From positions 1-11,288 of the forward strand of contig JAEYUH010000293.1 of NCBI GenBank assembly GCA_023432725.1: a DNA stretch of 11,288 bases, given 5' to 3'. Shown here one piece after another: positions 1 through 6,079 of the stretch. This DNA comes from Actinomycetes bacterium. Its GTDB lineage: Bacteria; Actinomycetota; Actinomycetes; Propionibacteriales; Propionibacteriaceae. The notes under the pieces were generated by a model. The model ran no database searches and had not been told where the DNA came from. It worked only from the letters and a program-made list of their open reading frames with translations. The stretch's first letter is position 1, and each line of letters opens with the position of its first letter. A program made the position numbers and the translations under genes.

Positions 1-614
1 GCCGGGAGCTGTCGGTTCTGGTCGCCCGCCGGCCCGGTGGCGAGGCGGTCGCCTACCCGGTCAGCGAGACCGTCCAGACCGACGGGATCTGCACCGACAC
101 CACCACCCCTGCGCCCGGCCTGCCCGCCTGGGAGGACGCCGAGTGGCGCGCCTTCGCGCTGCGGATCGCCGCGGAACTCGACGTGGTGGGGGTGCTGGCC
201 GTCGAGTTGATGGAGCGCCGCGACGGCCACGTGGTGGTCAACGAGCTCGCGATGCGTCCGCACAACACCGGCCACTGGAGCATCGATGGAGCCGTCACCT
301 CGCAATTCGAGAACCACCTGCGCGCGGTCGCCGACCTGCCGCTGGGCGCCACCGATCCGGTGGTGCCCTGGGTGGTGATGGCCAATGTCCTGGGCGGACC
401 GCGGCAGGACCTCGACGCGGCGCTGGCCGAGGTGCTGGCCGCCGACCCGGCGGTGCGCGTCCAGTGGTATGGGAAGTCGTGGGTGCCCGGACGCAAGCTG
501 GGGCACGTGACGGCACTGGGTCCCGACCTGGCGCAGACCAGGGCACGGGCGCGACGGGCCGCTGACCTGTTCATGGGGGTCGAGGACCGGACGAGGGGAG
601 ACGACGATGGCTGA
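1..614 (+). CDS. purK: PurK, N5-carboxyaminoimidazole ribonucleotide synthase (3' part; 5' end outside window)
   Basis: The reading frame is open from base 3 to the TGA at 612-614, giving about 203 C-terminal residues. PurK is an ATP-grasp enzyme that carboxylates 5-aminoimidazole ribonucleotide with ATP and bicarbonate to make N5-CAIR, the substrate of PurE. The visible part carries the family pattern: ELSVLVARR near the left edge, [13 protein letters not shown], then [17 protein letters not shown] with the Glu-Asn-type metal/ATP-site region and the conserved HN-GHW, followed by the [11 protein letters not shown] helix and a GHVTALG segment near the C-terminus. The start lies upstream of the window. 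The last eight bases overlap purE, so the two are probably co-transcribed and translationally coupled. The acidic tail after the ATP-grasp fold is ordinary. Identification is from motifs and the purE neighbour. Confidence 0.95.
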   Translation, partial: RELSVLVARRPGGEAVAYPVSETVQTDGICTDTTTPAPGLPAWEDAEWRAFALRIAAELDVVGVLAVELMERRDGHVVVNELAMRPHNTGHWSIDGAVTSQFENHLRAVADLPLGATDPVVPWVVMANVLGGPRQDLDAALAEVLAADPAVRVQWYGKSWVPGRKLGHVTALGPDLAQTRARARRAADLFMGVEDRTRGDDDG

Positions 615-1137
615 GCAGCCGCTGGTGGGGATCGTGATGGGATCGGACTCCGACTGGCCGGTGATGGAGTCGGCGGCCGCGGCACTGGCCGAGTTCGGGG
701 TGCCCTTTGAGGCCGATGTGGTCTCCGCCCACCGGATGCCGGAGGAGATGGTCGCCTACGGACGGGGCGCCGCCGCGCGCGGGCTGAGGGTGATCATCGC
801 CGGGGCCGGCGGAGCCGCCCACCTGCCCGGGATGCTGGCCGCCCTGACCCCGCTGCCCGTGATCGGCGTGCCGGTGCCGCTGAAGCACCTGGACGGGCTC
901 GACTCCCTGCTGTCGATAGTCCAGATGCCGGCCGGAGTGCCGGTGGCCACCGTGGCGGTCGGCAACGCCCGCAACGCCGGACTGTTGGCGGTGCGGATCC
1001 TGGCGGCGGCCGACGACGCGCTGCTGGCGAAGATGGAGTCCTTCCAGTCCGACCTGCGGACGGCCGCCGCGGCCAAGGGCGAGCGGGTCAGGGCGGCGAC
1101 GAGGGCCGACACCGAGGGCTTCTGGGACGGCGGGTAG
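607..1137 (+). CDS. purE: PurE, N5-carboxyaminoimidazole ribonucleotide mutase
   Basis: This 176-residue protein is a class I PurE, which converts N5-CAIR to CAIR in purine synthesis and works as a cytoplasmic octamer. Visible motifs in order: GIVMGSDSD (8-16, substrate-phosphate/ribose loop), SAHRMP (40-45, with the catalytic His42), [32 protein letters not shown], and [23 protein letters not shown]. Length is normal for bacterial PurE plus a short charged tail. The ATG at 607 lies six bases after a good ribosome binding site (AGGGGAG, 594-600) inside the end of purK, and the genes overlap by eight bases, which indicates coupling. Two GC hairpins follow the stop, so transcription probably ends before the LCP gene. 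Confidence 0.97.
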   Translation: MAEQPLVGIVMGSDSDWPVMESAAAALAEFGVPFEADVVSAHRMPEEMVAYGRGAAARGLRVIIAGAGGAAHLPGMLAALTPLPVIGVPVPLKHLDGLDSLLSIVQMPAGVPVATVAVGNARNAGLLAVRILAAADDALLAKMESFQSDLRTAAAAKGERVRAATRADTEGFWDGG

Positions 1138-1139
1138 GG

Positions 1140-1195
1140 CAGCCCGGCACGGGCTGACGAGGCGTCCGTCGGCGCCGCCCGGCGCGTCCGCGCCG
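1140..1195 (+). terminator. Two GC-rich hairpins after purE, probable terminator region
   Basis: Three bases after the purE stop is a perfect 7-bp inverted repeat, CAGCCCG/CGGGCTG (1140-1146 and 1150-1156) with a 3-base loop. A second perfect stem, CGGCGC/GCGCCG (1180-1185 and 1190-1195), has the tetraloop GTCC. Neither is followed by a T-run, so this is not a classic intrinsic terminator. U-less hairpins are proposed to end transcription in many actinobacteria. The placement between purE and a new gene with its own ribosome binding site supports that role. Confidence 0.5.
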
Positions 1196-1214
1196 ACCGA
1201 TTGGGCGCGGTGGC

Positions 1215-1220
1215 CATACT
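1215..1220 (+). promoter_or_regulatory. Possible -10 element for the LCP gene
   Basis: CATACT matches TATAAT at four of six positions. It lies 37 bases before the ATG at 1258 and just after the purE terminator hairpins. I see no convincing -35 element upstream, so this is a weak call. Confidence 0.25.
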
Positions 1221-1257
1221 GGATCACGTCCTGCCACCTTCCCCGGGGAGACACACC

Positions 1258-2721
1258 ATGGCTTCGAGCGCGCACACCGCCGCGGCGCTGCCTGGTCCGC
1301 AGCAGCGCAGCCAGGGGGTCGCCATCCGGCGGGGCTTCGTGCTGGTGCTGATGTCGCTGGTCATCCCCGGCTCCGCGCAGGTCGCCGCTGGGAACCGCCG
1401 GCTCGGGAGGATCGCGCTGCGGGTCTGGCTGGGCCTGATCGCCCTGCTGGTGATCGTGGCCGTGGCGGCGCTGGTGGCCCGCCCCACGCTGATCGCGCTG
1501 TACGCCCACCCGGTCACGCTGCGGGTGCTCCAGGTCGCCGTGCTGGTGCTCGGGGTTGCCTGGGCGGCCCTGCTGGTGGACGCCTGGCGGATCGCCAACC
1601 CTGCGGCCATGTCCGGGCGCGGCAGGGTGCTCTCCGGCCTCCTGGCGATCGCCCTGGCCACCGGCACCGGAACCGCCGCCTGGGCCGCGTCCGGGATGTT
1701 CGGCGCCCAGTCCAGCCTGGTCACGAACGTGTTCACCGGCGGCGGCGAGGCCCAGGCCCAGGAGGGGCGCTACAACATCCTGCTGATGGGCGGCGACGCC
1801 GGCGCGGACCGCTGGGGGATGCGTCCCGACACCATGATCGTGGCGAGCATCGACGCCCAGACCGGCCGCACCGTGCTGTTCAGCCTGCCCCGCAACCTGC
1901 AGTGGGCGCCCTTCCCGAAGGACAACCCGCTGCACGCCAAGTACCCCGACGGGTTCTGGTGCGCCTCCCAGGAGTGCCTGCTCAACGCCGTCTACACCCT
2001 GGCCATGAACAACAAGGACCTGTTCCCGGACGTGAAGTACCCGGGGGCGGAGGCGACCGCCGATGTGGTGGGAGAGATCCTCGGGCTCGACATCAACTAC
2101 TGGGCGATGGTCGACCTGAAGGGCTTCCAGTCTCTGATCGACGCCGTCGGCGGCATCCGACTCGACATCAACAAGCGGATCCCGATCGGCTCCAAGTCCG
2201 GTCCCAAGGGCGTCTACGGCTACATCGAGCCGGGCAAGAACGTCCTGCTGGACGGGTTCCACGCGCTGTGGTTCGCCCGCTCCCGCGAGGGCTCGAACGA
2301 CTACGAGCGGATGGCGCGGCAGAAGTGCGTGATCAACGCCATGGTCAAGCAGCTCAACCCGACCACCGTGCTCACCAAGTTCAACGACATCGCCGCCGCG
2401 AGCGAGAAGGTGGTGGCCACCAACGTCCCGAGCGACCAGCTCGGCACGGCGCTCGACCTCGCGCTCAAGGGCCGCGGGCTGCCGATGTCGTCGGTGAACT
2501 TCACCCCGCCCCTGATCCGGCCGGTCAAGCCCAACTTCCCCAAGATCCGCCAGATCGTGGAGGACAAGATCGCCGCCTCCGAGGCCAAGGACCGACCCAA
2601 GGACGAGACCAGCACTGCGCCCAGCCCGAACGGGTCGGCGTCGGCCAAGCCGTCCAGCAAGCCGACCAAGTCCGGCACCCAGACCGAGGACCTCGAAGAG
2701 GTCTGCGCGGTCAGCAGCTGA
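1258..2721 (+). CDS. LytR-CpsA-Psr (LCP) family glycopolymer phosphotransferase with four N-terminal membrane segments
   Basis: This 487-residue protein belongs to the LCP family, membrane enzymes that move lipid-linked glycopolymers onto peptidoglycan. The extracytoplasmic LCP domain starts near residue 171 (RYNILLMGGDAG) and shows RPDTM (189-193), the pyrophosphate-binding loop SLPRNL (209-214, Arg212), and FARSREGSNDYERMARQ (339-355) with the paired arginines 341/343 and Asp348. Unlike one-helix LCP proteins it has about four hydrophobic segments (27-45, 53-74, 88-110, 124-147). The first contains PGSAQVAAG, similar to small TM2-like membrane modules. The tail after about residue 440 is rich in Ser, Lys, Pro and Thr. 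I chose the ATG at 1258 because GGGGAG (1245-1250) sits seven bases upstream; the in-frame TTG at 1201 has no such site. It converges on the ABC-F gene. Old databases label this family 'LytR transcriptional regulator', which is misleading. Confidence 0.92.
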   Translation: MASSAHTAAALPGPQQRSQGVAIRRGFVLVLMSLVIPGSAQVAAGNRRLGRIALRVWLGLIALLVIVAVAALVARPTLIALYAHPVTLRVLQVAVLVLGVAWAALLVDAWRIANPAAMSGRGRVLSGLLAIALATGTGTAAWAASGMFGAQSSLVTNVFTGGGEAQAQEGRYNILLMGGDAGADRWGMRPDTMIVASIDAQTGRTVLFSLPRNLQWAPFPKDNPLHAKYPDGFWCASQECLLNAVYTLAMNNKDLFPDVKYPGAEATADVVGEILGLDINYWAMVDLKGFQSLIDAVGGIRLDINKRIPIGSKSGPKGVYGYIEPGKNVLLDGFHALWFARSREGSNDYERMARQKCVINAMVKQLNPTTVLTKFNDIAAASEKVVATNVPSDQLGTALDLALKGRGLPMSSVNFTPPLIRPVKPNFPKIRQIVEDKIAASEAKDRPKDETSTAPSPNGSASAKPSSKPTKSGTQTEDLEEVCAVSS

Positions 2722-2736
2722 GCGCTCCCAGGCGCT
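2721..2736. terminator. Small inverted repeat across two convergent stop codons
   Basis: AGCGC (2721-2725) and GCGCT (2732-2736) form a 5-bp stem, extendable by one G-U pair. The repeat covers the last base of the LCP stop and most of the ABC-F stop (2735-2737). With only 13 bases between the genes it could serve both strands, but it is short, has no T-run and may be coincidental. Confidence 0.25.
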
Positions 2737-4447
2737 AACGGACGCGGTTGACCCGTCCCTCGTCCCAGACCGGTTCGGGGTACTCGACCACCCTGCCGTC
2801 CGCCCCGAAGACGAGGAACCTGTCGAAGCCACGGGCGAACCAGCGGTCGTGGGTGACCGCCACCACCGTCCCCTCGAAGCCGGCAAGCGCCTCCTCGAGC
2901 GCTTCGGCCGAGTGCAGGTCGAGGTTGTCGGTCGGCTCGTCGAGCAGCAGCAAGGTGGCCCCGGAGAGCTCGAGCAGCAGGATCTGCAGCCGGGCCTGCT
3001 GGCCCCCCGACAGGGTCTCGTAGGGCTGCTCGGCCGCCTTCACGAGCCCGTACCTGTCCAGCGCCCGGCTGGCCTCCTCGCGCCCCATCCCGGCACGGTG
3101 CTCGTCGCCGCGGTGAAGGATCTCCAGCAGCGTCCGGCCTACCAGGTGCGGGTGCTGGTGGGTCTGGGCGAACCAGCCGGGTCGCACCCGCTTGCCCAGC
3201 CGCGCCCGTCCGGTGTGGCTGACCTGCGGGATCTCCAGGTCGGTGACGGGCAGGTGCTCGGGGTCGGGCAGGCTGCCGCCGGCGGCGAGCAGCCGCAGGA
3301 AGTGCGACTTGCCGGAACCGTTGGAGCCCAGCACCGCTACCCGCTCGCCGAACCAGACGGTCAGGTCGAAGGGCGCCATCAGGGCCTCAGCCGGCCCGGC
3401 GGTGGGCGGCAACTGCAGCCCGAGGTGCTCGCAGACCACCGCTCGGCGTGCGGTCTGACCGCCGCGCAGCCGCATCTTCACCTGCTGCTGGACCACCACC
3501 TGCTCCGGTGGGCCGGCCGCCTCGAACTTGGCCAGCCGGGTCTGGGCGGCCTGGTAGCGCGAGGCGAGGCCGTCGTTGTACGCGGCCTTCTGCTTGTACA
3601 TCAGCACCAGCGCCTTGAGCTTGGCGTGCTCCTCGTCCCAGCGCCGGCGGAGCTCGTCCAGCCGCTCGTTGCGGGCCCGCCGGGCCTCGCCCCAGGTCGC
3701 GTAGCCGCCGGTGTGGGTCCACGCGGTGGCGCCGGCCGGGCCGGGCTCGAGGGTGACGATCGAGGTCGGCACCCGGCTGAGCAACTCGCGGTCGTGGCTG
3801 ATCAGCAGGACGGTCTTGGGTGACTCTCTGAGCCGCTGCTCCAGCCATAGCTTGGCCGGCACGTCGAGATAGTTGTCCGGTTCGTCGAGGGCGAGCACCT
3901 CCTCCGGTCCGGTGAGCAGGGCCTCGAGCACCAGCCGCTTCTGCTCGCCACCGCTGAGGGTGGTCACCGCGCGCCACTGGGCGCGCTGGAACGGGACGCC
4001 GAGCGCCGCGATGGTCACCGCGTCCCAGACTGTCGACTCGTACTCGTAGCCGCCGGCGTCGGCGTAGTCGCTCAGCGCGTGGGCGTACGCGAGCTGGGTC
4101 GGCTCGTCGTCGACCTCCATCATCGCGAGCTCGGCGGCTTCCAGCGCCGTCGCGGCGTCCCGCAACCGCTTCGGGGCCACCGACACGAGCAGGTCGCGGA
4201 CGGTCTCGCGGCCGCGCAGCGAGCCGATGAACTGGCCCATCACGGCGACCTGGCCGGACCCGCCGACGCCCCCCTCCTCGGGGTCGAGGTCGCCGGCGAT
4301 GATCCGCAGCAGCGTGGTCTTGCCCGAGCCGTTGGGCCCGATCAGGGCGACCTTCGCCCCGTCCCCGACCCGGAACGTCACGTCGTTGAGCAGCGGCCTG
4401 CCGTCGCCGAGGGTGTAGCTGAGGCCGTTGACTTCGAGGTGCGGCAC
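2735..4447 (-). CDS. ABC-F family ATPase (two nucleotide-binding domains, no membrane domain)
   Basis: The 570-residue protein has two fused ABC ATPase domains and no membrane segments, which defines ABC-F: soluble ATPases, several of which act on the ribosome (EttA-like translation factors or antibiotic resistance by ribosome protection). Domain 1: Walker A GPNGSGKTT (37-45), signature LSGGEQ (164-169), Walker B and D-loop LALDEPDNYLD (ending 195). Domain 2: Walker A GSNGSGKS (374-381), signature LSGGQQ (479-484), Walker B LLLLDEPTDNLD (ending 510). Between them a charged, helical, Arg/Lys/Glu-rich linker (about 255-330) resembles the P-site tRNA-interacting motif region. Both catalytic glutamates are present; the usual DEPTNHLD is altered in both halves. 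The GTG start is three bases after the serine hydrolase stop, so translation is probably coupled. Whether it is a housekeeping factor or a resistance determinant cannot be told from sequence. Confidence 0.9.
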   Translation of the reverse strand: MPHLEVNGLSYTLGDGRPLLNDVTFRVGDGAKVALIGPNGSGKTTLLRIIAGDLDPEEGGVGGSGQVAVMGQFIGSLRGRETVRDLLVSVAPKRLRDAATALEAAELAMMEVDDEPTQLAYAHALSDYADAGGYEYESTVWDAVTIAALGVPFQRAQWRAVTTLSGGEQKRLVLEALLTGPEEVLALDEPDNYLDVPAKLWLEQRLRESPKTVLLISHDRELLSRVPTSIVTLEPGPAGATAWTHTGGYATWGEARRARNERLDELRRRWDEEHAKLKALVLMYKQKAAYNDGLASRYQAAQTRLAKFEAAGPPEQVVVQQQVKMRLRGGQTARRAVVCEHLGLQLPPTAGPAEALMAPFDLTVWFGERVAVLGSNGSGKSHFLRLLAAGGSLPDPEHLPVTDLEIPQVSHTGRARLGKRVRPGWFAQTHQHPHLVGRTLLEILHRGDEHRAGMGREEASRALDRYGLVKAAEQPYETLSGGQQARLQILLLELSGATLLLLDEPTDNLDLHSAEALEEALAGFEGTVVAVTHDRWFARGFDRFLVFGADGRVVEYPEPVWDEGRVNRVR

Positions 4448-4450
4448 CTG

Positions 4451-5299
4451 TCAGCCCGGTTCGACCGGGCCGGACCCGAGGATGTCGAAGACCCACTTCC
4501 CGATCTCGTCGCAGATCGCCCTGCCGGTGTCGAAGTCGGGGGTGCGGGTCATGATCGCCAGCCGGTAGTCGCGGCCCGCGCCGGTCACCTGCCCAACGGA
4601 GTTGACCGCCCACAGCCCGTCGCTGGACTGGAACTGCACCCACCCGTTCTTGAGGTGGACGGCGACCTCGGACGACCGCGGCGCGCCGACCCCCCAGGCC
4701 TGGTCGTCCACCACCTGGCCCATCAGCTCCCATAACCGCAGCCGGTCGCGGTCGGTGATCGCGGGGGAGCCCTCGGTGAGCGCCTGCACCAGCAGCGCCT
4801 GGTCGGCGGGGGTGGTCCAGGTCCAGCTCCAGCTCTCGGAGCGCTTCTCGTCGGGGTGGGTATCGGCCAGCCCCAGTTCGCCTGCCAGCTCGGCATAGGC
4901 CGGGGCGGCGCCGGCGTAGGCCCACAGCGCGTCGGCGGCGTCGTTGTCCGAGCGCGTGATGGCCCGGGTGATCTGCTCCTGCTGCTCGCCGGTGAGGCCG
5001 GCTCCCGTGGCCAGGGCGCGTCGCTGCGCCATCAGCACGATCATCAGCTTGGCTATCGAGGCGCTCTGGCTGGCGTAGGACGGGTTGAAGCCGTAGGTGG
5101 CGCCATTGCGCAGGTCGTGCAGCGCGACGCCGAGCTTGTCCGACCCGCCGGCGACCGTTCCGATCACCTCGTCGAGCTGGGCCCGGATCGCACCGCCGGG
5201 CGAGGCGGTGGGCCGGGGGATCGACGGCCCGCCGCAGCCGGCGAGCAGCAGCAGCGCCGACCCTCCCACCAGCACCTGCCGCCGACTGATCCCCGTCAT
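4451..5299 (-). CDS. Class A beta-lactamase-like serine hydrolase, predicted Tat-exported lipoprotein
   Basis: This 282-residue protein begins with a lipoprotein signal: SRRQVL (5-10, Tat-like twin arginine), a hydrophobic core, and a lipobox LLAGC with Cys22. The mature part has the penicillin-recognising fold's motifs: S-I-A-K (81-84, nucleophile Ser81 and Lys84), S-D-N (117-119) and K-N-G (217-219, in place of KTG). The omega-loop Glu of true class A beta-lactamases (ExxLN) is not seen, so hydrolysis of beta-lactams is doubtful. A wall-related peptidase, esterase or beta-lactam-binding role is possible. I chose the ATG at 5299 because GAGGAGAGG (5304-5312) lies just upstream and it starts directly at the signal peptide. 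An alternative in-frame ATG at 5326 overlaps the TIGR03089 stop (ATGA). The gene lies between TIGR03089 and ABC-F in one minus-strand operon. Confidence 0.87.
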   Translation of the reverse strand: MTGISRRQVLVGGSALLLLAGCGGPSIPRPTASPGGAIRAQLDEVIGTVAGGSDKLGVALHDLRNGATYGFNPSYASQSASIAKLMIVLMAQRRALATGAGLTGEQQEQITRAITRSDNDAADALWAYAGAAPAYAELAGELGLADTHPDEKRSESWSWTWTTPADQALLVQALTEGSPAITDRDRLRLWELMGQVVDDQAWGVGAPRSSEVAVHLKNGWVQFQSSDGLWAVNSVGQVTGAGRDYRLAIMTRTPDFDTGRAICDEIGKWVFDILGSGPVEPG

Positions 5300-5303
5300 C
5301 GCA

Positions 5304-5312
5304 CCTCTCCTC
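5304..5312 (-). promoter_or_regulatory. Ribosome binding site that sets the serine hydrolase start
   Basis: Read on the minus strand, GAGGAGAGG precedes TGCG and then the ATG at 5299. The match to the 16S anti-Shine-Dalgarno is much better than that before the competing ATG at 5326, and it is the main reason for preferring the shorter protein. Confidence 0.7.
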
Positions 5313-5322
5313 GTCGTGGCCA

Positions 5323-6039
5323 TCATCGCAACACCTCGTCCACCCGTTCGGCCGTGGCGATCCGGTCGAGATCGTGGTCGTCCACCTCGCCGACCACCAC
5401 GACCGCGGAGCCGCCGCCCAGCAGCGGCCGCAGCACGGCGTCGACCAGCGTCCGCCACGGCCCGGACTGCCGTACCAGCACCCGTCCGGCCACCGGCGGC
5501 AGGCCTGCCAGCTCGGCGTGGGTCACCTGGCGGTGCGGGTCGAGCCAGGCGAGGTCGGTGGGCTGCACGGCCGCCGCCCAGTGCGCGTCCGGTTCCGCGA
5601 GCACCTCGGTGCTGTAGTCGAGGACGCCGGCGGGCAGGTCGCGCAGCGGCAGTCCGAAGGGGTGCAGCGAGCAGGCGATGGTGGCGTCCGGCAGCAGCGG
5701 AGCAGGGTGGTCGGGGCCGATCACCGCCAGTTCGGCCTCGGCCGGCAGCGGCGGCCCGACGGCGGCCCAGGCGACACCGTGCTGCCAGCAGGCGAGCGGC
5801 CAGATCAGGCTCACCCAGTGGCCGGGGTGGGTGGTCGCCAGCGGGCCGGCCACCGGTCCGGCGTCGACGCCGAGGGTGGCCAGCAGGTTGGCGGTCTTGT
5901 CCACCCAGTTCGCGAACGAGGTCGCGCTGAACTCGGTGCGCTCCCCGGCGGCCGGGTGGTAGTAGGTGAGCAGCGGGCGACTGCCCTGGCCACGGACGCG
6001 GAGCGCGAGTCTCTCGACCGGGGTGCGGGACGCTGTCAC
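5323..6039 (-). CDS. TIGR03089 family protein (actinobacterial, distantly related to AMP-binding enzymes, function unknown)
   Basis: This 238-residue protein matches what I know of TIGR03089, a single-copy family restricted to Actinobacteria with weak similarity to the N-terminal part of AMP-forming acyl-CoA synthetases. Visible family features: PLLTYYHPAAGERTEFS (22-38), the FANWVDKTANLL helix (42-53), HWVSLIWPLACWQHGV (74-89) and SLHPFGLPL (124-132) followed by GVLDYSTEV. The ATP-binding YTSGTTGxPK loop and the C-terminal lid domain of real adenylating enzymes are absent, so classical ligase activity is unlikely. The GTG at 6039 is preferred: it sits six bases after a -10-like TACGAT, suggesting a leaderless transcript, and any longer start would run into manC on the other strand. 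It heads the operon with the serine hydrolase (23 bases downstream) and ABC-F. In mycobacteria I recall a homologue beside an LCP gene. Confidence 0.85.
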   Translation of the reverse strand: MTASRTPVERLALRVRGQGSRPLLTYYHPAAGERTEFSATSFANWVDKTANLLATLGVDAGPVAGPLATTHPGHWVSLIWPLACWQHGVAWAAVGPPLPAEAELAVIGPDHPAPLLPDATIACSLHPFGLPLRDLPAGVLDYSTEVLAEPDAHWAAAVQPTDLAWLDPHRQVTHAELAGLPPVAGRVLVRQSGPWRTLVDAVLRPLLGGGSAVVVVGEVDDHDLDRIATAERVDEVLR

Positions 6040-6045
6040 GTGCCC

Positions 6046-6051
6046 ATCGTA
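6046..6051 (-). promoter_or_regulatory. -10 element, minus strand, for the TIGR03089 operon
   Basis: TACGAT fits the actinobacterial TANNNT -10 pattern. It ends six bases before the GTG at 6039, so transcription would start at or next to the start codon (leaderless). No clear -35 is visible. Confidence 0.5.
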
Positions 6052-6079
6052 GGGCCGTGCAATAGGGTCAGGGCCGTGC
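6051..6079 (+). repeat. Perfect 10-base direct repeat in the divergent promoter
   Basis: AGGGCCGTGC occurs at 6051-6060 and again at 6070-6079, 19 bases apart (just under two helical turns). The first copy abuts the minus-strand -10; the second covers the predicted manC transcription start and its GTG codon. The manC -10 (6063-6068) lies between the copies. The repeat may be a binding site for a regulator of both genes or a relic of a small duplication. Confidence 0.6.
6063..6068 (+). promoter_or_regulatory. -10 element, plus strand, for manC
   Basis: TAGGGT fits TANNNT and ends seven bases before the GTG at 6076, the spacing expected for a leaderless mRNA. No Shine-Dalgarno sequence precedes that GTG, which agrees with leaderless translation. 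No clear -35 element is seen. Confidence 0.5.

Noticed and set aside
1201..1257. TTG start 57 bases upstream for the LCP protein
   Set aside because: No ribosome binding site there, and the possible -10 lies within this stretch; the ATG at 1258 has GGGGAG at seven bases.
571..2886. Very long minus-strand open frame (771 codons) opposite purE and the LCP gene
   Set aside because: Its translation is Arg/Gly/His/Gln-rich with no fold-like hydrophobic pattern, while both plus-strand genes have clear family motifs. Long antisense frames are expected in DNA this GC-rich.
4451..5299. A true beta-lactamase resistance gene
   Set aside because: KNG replaces KTG and no omega-loop ExxLN Glu can be seen, so I call it only beta-lactamase-like.
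5300..5326. ATG at 5326 (ATGA overlap with TIGR03089) as start of the serine hydrolase
   Set aside because: Possible, but the signal peptide and the strong GAGGAGAGG site point to the ATG at 5299; kept only as an alternative.
5374..6075. Upstream extension of the manC frame
   Set aside because: It is antisense to TIGR03089 and the ManC N-terminus begins exactly at the GTG at 6076, which has a suitable -10.
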